A stretch of DNA of 30,853 nt, taken from an uncultured bacterium (GTDB lineage: Bacteria; Bacteroidota; Bacteroidia; Sphingobacteriales; Sphingobacteriaceae). Position 1 is the first letter of the stretch. The number at the start of each line of letters is the position of its first letter. Both the position numbers and the translations under genes were made by a program. Shown piece after piece: positions 13,481-22,318 of the stretch. The notes under the pieces are model-generated. The model was not told the DNA's origin. It made no database searches and saw only the letters and a program-made list of their open reading frames with translations. Location: positions 1-30,853 of the forward strand of contig CAJBVG010000071.1 of NCBI GenBank assembly GCA_903958995.1, read 5' to 3'.

Positions 13481-13874
13481 GTTTAAAGATAATGTTGATG
13501 TGGAAAGCATCCCTGAAATAACGACTCCAGTGGAGAACGTTGTGGAAGAGAAGCCTGAAGCTCCTGCAAAACCAACAGCCTTAGGAATTTGGATTGCACA
13601 AAACTTATCTAAAGAGTCTGCAGTGAATTTAATGCCTTTTTTATTTTTCTTAACTGTACTAGGCATGCTTTACATAGCAAACAAAAATTACTCTGAAAAA
13701 AATATTCGTCAGATCGAAAAAATAAATAAGGAATTAAAAGAATTAAAGTGGGAGCACTTAACCGCAAAATCTGAACTCGTTTCAAAAAGTAAGCAAAGTG
13801 AAGTTGCGAAAATGACAAAGTCATTCGGATTGAATGAAGCGGTAGTACCACCGATAAAAATAGCAGTAAAATAA
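13473..13874 (+). CDS. ftsL: FtsL-like division protein
   Basis: This 133-residue bitopic protein has an acidic, proline-rich cytoplasmic N-terminus (1-45), a membrane span at about 51-69 (VNLMPFLFFLTVLGMLYIA), and a short periplasmic coiled coil at about 75-115 rich in Glu and Lys. FtsL sequences are poorly conserved, so the call rests on topology, size and position between rsmH and ftsI. In the divisome FtsL works with FtsQ (and FtsB, not in this cluster) to activate FtsW-FtsI. Its stop codon is one base before the ftsI ATG. Confidence 0.82.
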   Translation: MNKFKDNVDVESIPEITTPVENVVEEKPEAPAKPTALGIWIAQNLSKESAVNLMPFLFFLTVLGMLYIANKNYSEKNIRQIEKINKELKELKWEHLTAKSELVSKSKQSEVAKMTKSFGLNEAVVPPIKIAVK

Positions 13875-13875
13875 A

Positions 13876-15981
13876 ATGGGGATTCGTAAAGACATCATTC
13901 TTCGTGTATACTTTACATTTCTGCTACTAGCATTAGTGGCTATTGCAATTTTTTCGCGTGCAATTCAAATTCAATTCGTAGAAGGTGAGCAATGGAAGAG
14001 AATGAGCGATAGCTTAACCACTGATTATATTGATGTGGAAGCGGGTCGTGGTAATATCTATTCCTCTGATGGTAGTTTATTGGCAACCTCATTACCTGAA
14101 TATGAATTACGTATGGATCTCATGACAGAGACCTTAACAAAAGAAATTTTTAATGAAAATGTAGATTCATTGGCAATATGTTTAGCGAATTTATTTAAAG
14201 ATAAAACGGCTAATGAGTACGAGCATCGTTTAATGCAAGCTCGTAAAAACAAGGAGCGTTATTTTTTAATCAAACGCGTTGTAAACTACCCTCAATTAAA
14301 AGCAGTAAAACAATTTCCAATTTTTAAAATGGGGAAAAATAAAGGTGGTTTATTAGTCATTCAAAAAGATAAACGCATACAACCCTTTAAACAATTAGCT
14401 TCTAGAACTATTGGTTACAAAGTAAATGGTGTTCAACCTGTAGGTTTAGAAGGAGCATTTGATACCGACTTAGGTGGAACAACCGGCAAACGTTTAGTGC
14501 AAAGAATTTCAGGTGGTATTTGGATGCCAATAAATGAGGAAGATGAAATCGCTCCTAAAGATGGTTATGATATTTATACAACGATTGATGTAAATATTCA
14601 AGACGTTGCACAAAATGCATTGAACGAACAATTGGTAAAACACAATGCGGATCATGGTTGTGTGATTTTGATGGAAGTAGCTACTGGCGAAATAAAGGCT
14701 ATAGCAAACCTCACCAGAATTGAAGAAGGTGTTTATCAAGAAAAATATAATTATGCTATTGGTGAAGCAATGGAACCTGGTTCTACTTTCAAGTTAGCAA
14801 CTTACATGGCTGCTTTAGAGGATGGAATTTTCAAACCATCAGATACAGTAGATACCGACGGTGGTAAATTTAGATTGTACAGTTCTACGTTAAGTGATTC
14901 TCACGAAGGTGGCTACGGTAGAATTCCAATGTTAAAAGCGTTTGAGCTTTCATCGAACGTAGCTATAGCGAAGAAAATACATTTTGGGTACAAGGCAAAT
15001 CCTGAGAAATTCACTGATCATTTAAAAGCATTTGGTATAGGTGAACCTATTGGATTACAAATACCAGGAACTCCTAAGCCTAGAGTTAAAGACCCAAGCT
15101 CATCTGATTGGAGTGGTTTGAGCTTATCTCGTTTAGCAATTGGTTATGAAATCAGCATGACACCCTTACAAACATTACTGTTATATAATGCAGTAGCTAA
15201 TAAAGGGAAATTCATTTCACCAATTATTGTAAAAGAAAAAAGAAGTTTAGGTGAAGTAGTCGAAACTTATACTGCAAAAGTTATCCGTAAAAAAATATGT
15301 TCTGATGAAACCTTAGCCATGCTTCGCATGATGATGGAAGGTGTAGTAAAACAAGGTACCGCAAAAAACTTAAGTACTACTGTTTATCCAATTGCAGGTA
15401 AAACAGGTACGGCACAAGTCGCACAAGGTAAAGCTGGATATAAGAGTGGTAAGAAAACATATCAAGCGTCTTTCTGTGGATATTTTCCAGCAGATAATCC
15501 TAAATACTCAATGATTGTTGTAGTGATAGACCCTTCGCATGCTGGATATTATGGAAACGTAGTGGCTGGTCCGGTATTTAAAAACATTGCAGACAAAGTG
15601 TATTCAACACGTTTGGATATGCACAAAGATATTGCAGTGATTTATGCTCAACAACCAAATGATGTTCCTGTATCTAAATCAGGTGCAAAAAACAAAACGA
15701 TTGATGCGTACGACAGACTTGGTGTAAAAGCGATTATACCAAATGATGCAGAGTGGGTAGAGGTAAGTAAAGAAAAACAAAAATTAGCGTTTCAAACTAA
15801 AGAAACTGCAGAAGGAATTGTTCCAAACGTAATGGGAATGGGTCTTGTAGACGCTGTCTATTTATTAGAAAATGCAGGATTAAAAACTCGTGCAAATGGA
15901 AGTGGTAAAGTAATACAACAATCATTGGCATCAGGTCAAGCCATTCGTAAAGGGTCTAGTATTTTATTAGAATTAAAATAG
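13876..15981 (+). CDS. ftsI: Division transpeptidase (class B PBP) with PASTA domain
   Basis: This 701-residue protein crosslinks septal peptidoglycan in the periplasm. An N-terminal membrane anchor is at about 8-28. The pedestal domain follows (EAGRGNIYSSDGSLLATS), then the transpeptidase with nucleophile S303-T-F-K306, S359-S-N361 and K509-T-G511. Residues about 635-701 form one PASTA module (VPNVMGMGLVDAVYLLENAGL), a feature of Spo0J/Firmicute PBPs that is also common in Bacteroidota FtsI. Its TAG stop shares one base with the GTG start of murE. Confidence 0.95.
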   Translation: MGIRKDIILRVYFTFLLLALVAIAIFSRAIQIQFVEGEQWKRMSDSLTTDYIDVEAGRGNIYSSDGSLLATSLPEYELRMDLMTETLTKEIFNENVDSLAICLANLFKDKTANEYEHRLMQARKNKERYFLIKRVVNYPQLKAVKQFPIFKMGKNKGGLLVIQKDKRIQPFKQLASRTIGYKVNGVQPVGLEGAFDTDLGGTTGKRLVQRISGGIWMPINEEDEIAPKDGYDIYTTIDVNIQDVAQNALNEQLVKHNADHGCVILMEVATGEIKAIANLTRIEEGVYQEKYNYAIGEAMEPGSTFKLATYMAALEDGIFKPSDTVDTDGGKFRLYSSTLSDSHEGGYGRIPMLKAFELSSNVAIAKKIHFGYKANPEKFTDHLKAFGIGEPIGLQIPGTPKPRVKDPSSSDWSGLSLSRLAIGYEISMTPLQTLLLYNAVANKGKFISPIIVKEKRSLGEVVETYTAKVIRKKICSDETLAMLRMMMEGVVKQGTAKNLSTTVYPIAGKTGTAQVAQGKAGYKSGKKTYQASFCGYFPADNPKYSMIVVVIDPSHAGYYGNVVAGPVFKNIADKVYSTRLDMHKDIAVIYAQQPNDVPVSKSGAKNKTIDAYDRLGVKAIIPNDAEWVEVSKEKQKLAFQTKETAEGIVPNVMGMGLVDAVYLLENAGLKTRANGSGKVIQQSLASGQAIRKGSSILLELK

Positions 15982-17456
15982 TGAAAAAGTTAGTCGACAT
16001 ATTACAAGGAGTGAATTTTAACACACAGGGAGAAATTGCTGATGTTAATGTAAAATCCATTTGTTTCGATTCACGAAAAGTAGAAACAGATTCGATGTTT
16101 GTGGCTACGCGCGGAACTGTTTCTGATGGACACGAGTTCATGGAAAGTGCAGCAATTAAAGGTGCGAGTGTTATTGTATGTGAAGAACTTCCAGCAAATA
16201 CTTATCCTAATGTTACTTATATACTCGTAGATAATAGTAGTAGAGCAATGGGTATTATTGCCGCGAACTTTTATAATCACCCATCTAAAAAAATAAAACT
16301 TGTAGGAATTACAGGTACCAACGGTAAAACAACTATCGCTACCTTATTATTTAAATTGTTCATGCAATTAGGTAATAATGTAGGATTGATATCTACTGTA
16401 GAAAATAAAATTAACGACGAAATAATTCCATCAACACATACAACTCCTGATGCGATAAGTATCAATGAGCTATTAATTAAAATGATTGAGAAGGGTTGTG
16501 ACTATTGCTTCATGGAAGTTAGTTCACATGCAACTATTCAAGAACGTATTGCAGGTTTATCTTTTACTGGTGGTGTGTTTAGTAATATAACACATGATCA
16601 TTTAGATTTCCATAAAACATTTGACGAATACATTAAAGCGAAAAAATATTTCTTCGACCAATTGCCTAAATCGGCATTTGCATTAACCAATGCTGATGAT
16701 AAGAGAGGGAATGTAATGTTGCAAAATACAGATGCATATAAAAAGTCGTATGCTTTACAAACAATGGCCGACTTTAAAGGTAAAATCATAGAAAATCAAT
16801 TCTCAGGATTACTAATAAACATTGATAACCTAGAGGTTTGGTTTAAAATGATTGGCAGTTTTAATGCTTATAACATTTTAGCAGTTTATGGTACAGCAAT
16901 TTTATTAGAGCAAGATAAAATGAAAGTGCTAACCATTTTATCAGCACTCGATGGCGCTGAAGGAAGATTCGAGTATATCGTTTCTGCAAACGGAACCATT
17001 GGTGTAGTTGATTATGCTCATACGCCTGATGCGCTTAAAAATGTATTGCAAACTATTCAGAATATTAGAACAGGTAATGAGAAAATAATATCGATTGTAG
17101 GTTGTGGTGGTGATCGTGATAAAACTAAACGCCCAATTATGGCTGAAGTAGCCTGCAAGCTTAGTAATAAGGTTATTCTTACATCAGATAATCCTAGAAC
17201 CGAAGATGCAACGACTATCATCAAAGAAATGGAAGTAGGTGTGAGCATCACGAACCGTGCGAAAACATTAAGTATTGTTGATCGTAAGGAAGCTATTAAA
17301 ACAGCTTGCCATTTAGCACAAGCTGGAGATATCATTTTACTTGCAGGGAAAGGGCATGAAAAATATCAAGACATCGCAGGAGTTAAATACCCATTCGATG
17401 ATAAGAAAATATTGAAAGAGCAATTTGATTTATTAGATAACACCCCAAAAAAATAA
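15981..17456 (+). CDS. murE: UDP-MurNAc-L-Ala-D-Glu:meso-diaminopimelate ligase
   Basis: MurE adds the third stem-peptide residue in the cytoplasm. The 491-residue protein has the ATP loop GTNGKTT at 112-118, a probable carbamylated lysine in YIKAKKYF (near 221), the DYAHTPD segment at 344-350 and the specificity motif DNPR at 403-406. DNPR marks meso-diaminopimelate use rather than lysine. The start is GTG at 15981, overlapping the ftsI stop by one base; no nearer ATG gives the conserved beginning. Confidence 0.97.
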   Translation: MKKLVDILQGVNFNTQGEIADVNVKSICFDSRKVETDSMFVATRGTVSDGHEFMESAAIKGASVIVCEELPANTYPNVTYILVDNSSRAMGIIAANFYNHPSKKIKLVGITGTNGKTTIATLLFKLFMQLGNNVGLISTVENKINDEIIPSTHTTPDAISINELLIKMIEKGCDYCFMEVSSHATIQERIAGLSFTGGVFSNITHDHLDFHKTFDEYIKAKKYFFDQLPKSAFALTNADDKRGNVMLQNTDAYKKSYALQTMADFKGKIIENQFSGLLINIDNLEVWFKMIGSFNAYNILAVYGTAILLEQDKMKVLTILSALDGAEGRFEYIVSANGTIGVVDYAHTPDALKNVLQTIQNIRTGNEKIISIVGCGGDRDKTKRPIMAEVACKLSNKVILTSDNPRTEDATTIIKEMEVGVSITNRAKTLSIVDRKEAIKTACHLAQAGDIILLAGKGHEKYQDIAGVKYPFDDKKILKEQFDLLDNTPKK

Positions 17457-17459
17457 GCT

Positions 17460-18710
17460 ATGTTATACTACTTATTTACCTACTTAGATAAACACTTTGA
17501 TTTCCCTGGAGCTGGGGTATTTCAATACATTACTTTTCGTACAACAATGGCGGTTATTGTATCCTTAGTAATTTCATTACTAATGGGTAAAACCTTAATT
17601 GCTTATTTACATCGTAAACAAGTTGGTGAAACTATTCGCGACTTAGGTTTAGACGGACAGAAGGAAAAACAAGGTACTCCAACTATGGGAGGCTTAATTA
17701 TTTTAGCAGCAATATTAATTCCAACCTTATTATTTGCTAAACTGAATAATGTATATATCATCCTAATGATTATTACCACAGTATGGATGGGAGCTATTGG
17801 TTTTATTGATGATTACATCAAAGTATTTAAGAAAAACAAAGAAGGTTTAGCTGGTCGTTTTAAAATTGTTGGTCAGGTTGGTTTGGGATTAATTGTTGGT
17901 TATACCATGTTTTTTCATCCTTCAATAGTAGTAAAAGAAAAAATACCAGCAAGTGTTGCAGGTTTATCTCAATATCAAACATTCGACGAATCGAATTCGC
18001 ATAGTAAGTTTCAAATGTCGAAAGAAATGAAGTCGACTAAAACGAATGTTCCATTCTATAAAAACAATGAATTTGATTATGCGAAATTGTTAAAATTCAT
18101 TGGTGATGATTATGAGAAATATGCTTTCTGGATATTTATACCAATTGTAATTATCATTATCACGGCAGTTTCTAATGGAGCGAATATAACTGATGGTATT
18201 GACGGCTTAGCCACGGGAACCTCAGCAATTATTGGGGCTACGCTCGGTGTATTAGCATACGTTTCGGGTAACATGGTGTTCGCCGATTACTTAAATATAA
18301 TGTACATCCCAAATTCTGGTGAACTTGTAATTTTTGCGGGAGCATTTATTGGAGCTTGTATTGGATTTTTATGGTACAATGCTTACCCCGCTCAAGTGTT
18401 CATGGGTGATACAGGAAGTTTAGCTATAGGTGGTATCATCGCTTCATACGCCATCATGATTCGTAAAGAACTTTTGATTCCAATTTTGTGCGGAATCTTT
18501 TTAGTAGAAAATGTTTCAGTGATTTTACAAGTAGGATATTTTAAATACACAAAGAAAAGATATGGTGAGGGTAGAAGAATATTTAAAATGTCGCCTTTGC
18601 ATCATCACTATCAAAAATCAGGATACTCTGAACCAAAAATTGTAACACGTTTTTGGATTATCGGAATTATACTGGCGGTAGTAACGATTGTAACTCTCAA
18701 ATTAAGATAA
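17460..18710 (+). CDS. mraY: Phospho-MurNAc-pentapeptide translocase
   Basis: MraY transfers phospho-MurNAc-pentapeptide to undecaprenyl phosphate, making lipid I at the membrane. The 416-residue polytopic protein has the Asp pair D117-D118 in FIDDYIK, the NITDGIDGLATG loop near 242-253 with the third catalytic Asp, and the histidine motif PLHHHY near the C-terminus. It is about 55 residues longer than E. coli MraY (360) because of a hydrophilic insertion at about 155-220 between two membrane spans. It starts 3 bp after murE. Confidence 0.96.
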   Translation: MLYYLFTYLDKHFDFPGAGVFQYITFRTTMAVIVSLVISLLMGKTLIAYLHRKQVGETIRDLGLDGQKEKQGTPTMGGLIILAAILIPTLLFAKLNNVYIILMIITTVWMGAIGFIDDYIKVFKKNKEGLAGRFKIVGQVGLGLIVGYTMFFHPSIVVKEKIPASVAGLSQYQTFDESNSHSKFQMSKEMKSTKTNVPFYKNNEFDYAKLLKFIGDDYEKYAFWIFIPIVIIIITAVSNGANITDGIDGLATGTSAIIGATLGVLAYVSGNMVFADYLNIMYIPNSGELVIFAGAFIGACIGFLWYNAYPAQVFMGDTGSLAIGGIIASYAIMIRKELLIPILCGIFLVENVSVILQVGYFKYTKKRYGEGRRIFKMSPLHHHYQKSGYSEPKIVTRFWIIGIILAVVTIVTLKLR

Positions 18711-18714
18711 TATT

Positions 18715-18754
18715 CACGAGCACACGAGCACACGAACATATGAGCACACGAATT
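18715..18754. repeat. Five-unit octamer array (CACGAGCA family) spanning the murD start
   Basis: Two perfect CACGAGCA units are followed by three variants (CACGAACA, TATGAGCA, CACGAATT) in exact 8-bp register. The murD ATG at 18740 lies in unit four, so residues 2-4 of MurD (Ser-Thr-Arg) are encoded by the array. The same word forms the array at 2515-2554. Confidence 0.85.
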
Positions 18755-20077
18755 GTAATACTTGGAGGAGGGGAGAGTGGAACAGGAGCTGCGGTGCTAG
18801 CAAAGCGTCAAGGGTTCGATGTGTTCTTATCTGACGCAGGTACGCTAAAAGATAGTTATCAGAAAATATTAAATGATGAAGGAATTGCATGGGAACACGG
18901 CATGCATACTGAAGAAAATATTTTTAATGCTACGGAAGTAATTAAAAGTCCGGGCATCCCGGAGAATGCTCCATTAGTGAAATTACTAAGAAAACAAGGG
19001 ACTCCCATCATTTCTGAAATAGAATTTGCAGCACGCTTTACTAATGCAAAATTGATTTGCATTACAGGTACTAATGGCAAAACAACTACTACACTTTTAA
19101 CCTATCACTTATTAAAAAAGGCAGGCTTAAATGTTGGGTTAGCTGGTAATATCGGACAAAGTTTTGCTTACCAGGTAGCGACAGAAAATTTCGATTACTA
19201 TGTTCTAGAACTAAGCAGTTTTATGTTAGATGATATGTATGAGTTTAAAGCAGACATTGCAATTCTAACCAATATTACTCCAGATCATTTAGATCGTTAC
19301 GATTATAAAATAGAAAACTATGTGGACTCTAAATTCAGAGTATCACAAAACCAAACGAAAAGCGATTACTTCATTTATTGTATAGATGATGAAGAAACGA
19401 TGAATGGCTTGAAACGCCATAAAATACAAGCAACAATGCTTCCATTTAGTATTCAACAACATGTTGAAGAAGGAGCATACTTAGAAGGAAATACATTTTA
19501 CATTAACACACTAAATCATACATTCAACATGACTATTCAAGAACTTGCTTTACAAGGGAAACACAACTTGTACAATTCGATGGCTTCTGGTATTGCTGCT
19601 AAACTATTAGAGATTCGCAGCGAATCGATGAAAGAAAGCTTCTCCGATTTTAAAAATGTAGAACATCGTCTTGAGCACGTCGCTCGTATACAGGATATCG
19701 AATTTATAAACGATAGCAAGGCAACCAATGTGAATTCTGCTTGGTATGCATTGGAGAGTGTGACTACTCCAATTGTATGGATTGCTGGCGGAGTTGACAA
19801 AGGAAATGATTACACTATCCTTAAAAATTTAGTAAAAGATAAAGTTCGTGCAATTGTTTGTTTAGGAACAGACAATGGTAAAATACACGAAGCATTTGAT
19901 GATTGTGTAGACATCATTGTGAATACCAATTCTGCAGCTGAAGCAGCTCAAGTGAGTTTCCATTTAGCGAAAAAAGGAGATACTGTGTTACTATCTCCAG
20001 CATGTGCGAGCTTCGATTTGTTTAAGAATTACGAAGACAGAGGTGATCAATTTAAAGCAGCAGTAAAAGAATTGTAA
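18740..20077 (+). CDS. murD: UDP-MurNAc-L-alanine:D-glutamate ligase
   Basis: MurD adds D-glutamate to UDP-MurNAc-L-Ala. From the ATG at 18740 the protein has 445 residues and starts MSTRIVILGGGESGTG, the expected N-terminal Rossmann motif. The ATP loop GTNGKTTT is at 110-117; HRLEHV and INDSKATN follow in the central and C-terminal domains, as in the family. The frame can be extended upstream to 18653, but that 29-residue extension lies inside mraY and the array and matches nothing in MurD, so I reject it. Confidence 0.96.
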   Translation: MSTRIVILGGGESGTGAAVLAKRQGFDVFLSDAGTLKDSYQKILNDEGIAWEHGMHTEENIFNATEVIKSPGIPENAPLVKLLRKQGTPIISEIEFAARFTNAKLICITGTNGKTTTTLLTYHLLKKAGLNVGLAGNIGQSFAYQVATENFDYYVLELSSFMLDDMYEFKADIAILTNITPDHLDRYDYKIENYVDSKFRVSQNQTKSDYFIYCIDDEETMNGLKRHKIQATMLPFSIQQHVEEGAYLEGNTFYINTLNHTFNMTIQELALQGKHNLYNSMASGIAAKLLEIRSESMKESFSDFKNVEHRLEHVARIQDIEFINDSKATNVNSAWYALESVTTPIVWIAGGVDKGNDYTILKNLVKDKVRAIVCLGTDNGKIHEAFDDCVDIIVNTNSAAEAAQVSFHLAKKGDTVLLSPACASFDLFKNYEDRGDQFKAAVKEL

Positions 20078-20081
20078 TATC

Positions 20082-21227
20082 ATGAATTGGATATTCAGTA
20101 AAACAAAAGGCGACATTTGGATTTGGCTAGTAGTAGCCTTCCTTTCCTTGATTTCATTATTAGCAGTGTACAGTTCTACTGGAACATTAGCTTATAAGTT
20201 TCAATCGGGGAATACTGAATATTATTTATTCAAGCATTTATCTTTAATGATTGTGGGCTTAGTGTTAATGTGGTTAGCTCATCTGCTTGATTATCGTTAT
20301 TACTCTAGAATTTCTCAAATATTAATTTTCATATCGATACCACTATTGTTGTATACATTATTGTTCGGTAGTGAAATCAATCAAGCTAGTCGTTGGATAT
20401 CGATTCCCTTTACTGGGCAAACGTTCCAGACTTCCGATTTAGCGAAGTTAGCTTTGATTATGTACTTAGCTCGTGAGTTATCACGTAGACAAGAGAATAT
20501 TAAAGATTTCAAAAAATCATTCGTGCCAATTATACTTTCGGTTACATTTATAATTGGATTAATTGCACCAGCAAACTTCTCGACTGCACTTATGCTATTT
20601 GGAACAGCATCTTTAATCATGTTAATTGGTCGTGTAAGTTTTAAGCAAATTTCTTTGTCGGCAATTGCTGTTGGTTTAATACTTGTAATTGTTGTTTTTT
20701 TTGGTCCTCGTCGCGAAACCTACCGTTCGCGTATCAATACCTTTTTGAATCATGAACAAGTAGATGCTGATAAAAGTTATCAATCTGATCATGCGAAAAT
20801 TGCCATTGCTACAGGTGGTATATTCGGTAAAGGTCCTGGAGGTAGTACAGAACAGAACTTTTTACCTCAAGCCTATTCCGATTTTATTTTCACCATTATA
20901 ATAGAAGAATATGGATTAGTTGGAGGGGCTTTAGTAATTTTAGCCTACCTCTTTTTCTTATATCGATCAATAAGAATTATTACAAAAGCGCCGAAAGCAT
21001 TTGGTGCTTTATTAGCCTGTGGGTTAAGTTTTAGTTTGGTTATACAAGCATTTGCGAACATGGCTGTGGCTGTAAACCTAATGCCTGTAACTGGTGTGCC
21101 GTTGCCATTAGTAAGTATGGGAGGAACATCAATATTATTTACCAGCATCGCTTTTGGAATCATACTTAGTGTAAGTAGAGATGTAGAAGAAATGCAACAA
21201 ACAGAAAAAACAGATGAAGCCGCCTAG
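20082..21227 (+). CDS. ftsW: Septal peptidoglycan glycosyltransferase FtsW (SEDS family)
   Basis: This 381-residue polytopic membrane protein polymerises lipid II at the septum with its partner FtsI. About ten hydrophobic segments are visible. Family motifs include ASRWISIPFTGQTFQTSDLAKLA (near 107-130; the Arg-Trp segment is the SEDS hallmark) and the C-terminal PVTGVPLPLVSMGGTSIL. It starts 4 bp after murD and overlaps murG by 14 bp. RodA is the close paralogue; position among murD, murG and ftsI supports FtsW. Confidence 0.95.
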   Translation: MNWIFSKTKGDIWIWLVVAFLSLISLLAVYSSTGTLAYKFQSGNTEYYLFKHLSLMIVGLVLMWLAHLLDYRYYSRISQILIFISIPLLLYTLLFGSEINQASRWISIPFTGQTFQTSDLAKLALIMYLARELSRRQENIKDFKKSFVPIILSVTFIIGLIAPANFSTALMLFGTASLIMLIGRVSFKQISLSAIAVGLILVIVVFFGPRRETYRSRINTFLNHEQVDADKSYQSDHAKIAIATGGIFGKGPGGSTEQNFLPQAYSDFIFTIIIEEYGLVGGALVILAYLFFLYRSIRIITKAPKAFGALLACGLSFSLVIQAFANMAVAVNLMPVTGVPLPLVSMGGTSILFTSIAFGIILSVSRDVEEMQQTEKTDEAA

Positions 21228-22317
21228 AATTATCATAAGTGGTGGAGGTACTGGAGGCCATGTATTTCCTGCGATTTCCATAGCGAATGCAATTCGTGCA
21301 AAACGTCCGGATGCAGAGTTTCTTTTTGTTGGTGCATTAGGTAAAATAGAAATGGAAAAAGTACCTCAAGCGGGGTATAAAATTATCGGATTAGATATCA
21401 AAGGACTTCAACGAAAACTAACATTTGATAATTTGAAATTTCCTTGGCGATTAATCAATAGTCTATTGAAATCATCAAAAATATTAAAAGAATTTAAGGC
21501 TGATGTTGCTGTTGGAGTTGGAGGTTATGCTTCTGGTCCATTGTTATACATGGCTTCAAAAAATAATATACCATACGTTATTCAAGAACAAAATTCTTAT
21601 CCTGGTATTACCAATAAATTATTGGCTAAAAATGCCTCAAAAATATGTGTTGCTTATGATGGGATGAATCAGTTTTTTCCTCAAGAAAAACTGATGTATA
21701 CAGGCAATCCCGTTCGTTCGGAGTTGCTAGAAATATCCGGGTTGAGAGAAAAAGGGTATGCTCATTTTGAATTAGACCCGAACAAGCCAACCATTTTTAT
21801 CACGGGTGGAAGTTTAGGAGCACGTACTTTGAATGAAAGTGTTTTGAATTTTGTTGATGAAATAAATGCCTCAGAAGTCCAACTAATATGGCAAACTGGA
21901 CGGTTTTACTATTCCACAATTGTTGAAAATGCTAGCCGTAAATTCCACGGTGGAGTCAAGATATTTGAGTTTATTAGTAGTATGGATATGGCATATGCTG
22001 TTGCCGACGTCATTATTGCGAGAGCAGGGGCTGGAACCATATCTGAATTGTGCTTAGTTGGTAAGCCAGTAATACTGGTTCCGTCGCCCAATGTGGCTGA
22101 GGATCACCAAACTAAGAATGCAATGGCATTAGTAAAACATGATGCTGCAGTGCTAGTAAAAGACAACATTGCAGTAAGAGAATTGATGCCAGTGGCATTA
22201 GAATTATTGAAAAATAAATCGCAGATGGAAGCACTTTCGGAAGCGATTAAAAAATTAGCAATGCCAAATGCTGCAGATATTATCGCAGTTGAGGTGTTAA
22301 AGTTGGTAAAAAGATAA
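21214..22317 (+). CDS. murG: UDP-GlcNAc:lipid I N-acetylglucosaminyltransferase
   Basis: MurG converts lipid I to lipid II on the inner face of the membrane. The 367-residue GT-B glycosyltransferase has the N-terminal loop SGGGTGGHVFPA (10-16), EQNSYPGITNK for acceptor binding near 125-135, TGGSLGA in the second domain and the UDP-GlcNAc pocket RAGAGTISEL. The start ATG lies inside the ftsW end (14-bp overlap), suggesting translational coupling. murC begins one base after its stop. Confidence 0.97.
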   Translation: MKPPRIIISGGGTGGHVFPAISIANAIRAKRPDAEFLFVGALGKIEMEKVPQAGYKIIGLDIKGLQRKLTFDNLKFPWRLINSLLKSSKILKEFKADVAVGVGGYASGPLLYMASKNNIPYVIQEQNSYPGITNKLLAKNASKICVAYDGMNQFFPQEKLMYTGNPVRSELLEISGLREKGYAHFELDPNKPTIFITGGSLGARTLNESVLNFVDEINASEVQLIWQTGRFYYSTIVENASRKFHGGVKIFEFISSMDMAYAVADVIIARAGAGTISELCLVGKPVILVPSPNVAEDHQTKNAMALVKHDAAVLVKDNIAVRELMPVALELLKNKSQMEALSEAIKKLAMPNAADIIAVEVLKLVKR

Positions 22318-22318
22318 A

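Noticed and set aside
18653..18739. N-terminal extension of murD by 29 residues
   Set aside because: It overlaps the 3' end of mraY in another frame, runs through the octamer array and does not resemble MurD; the ATG at 18740 gives the expected MSTRIVILGGGESG start.
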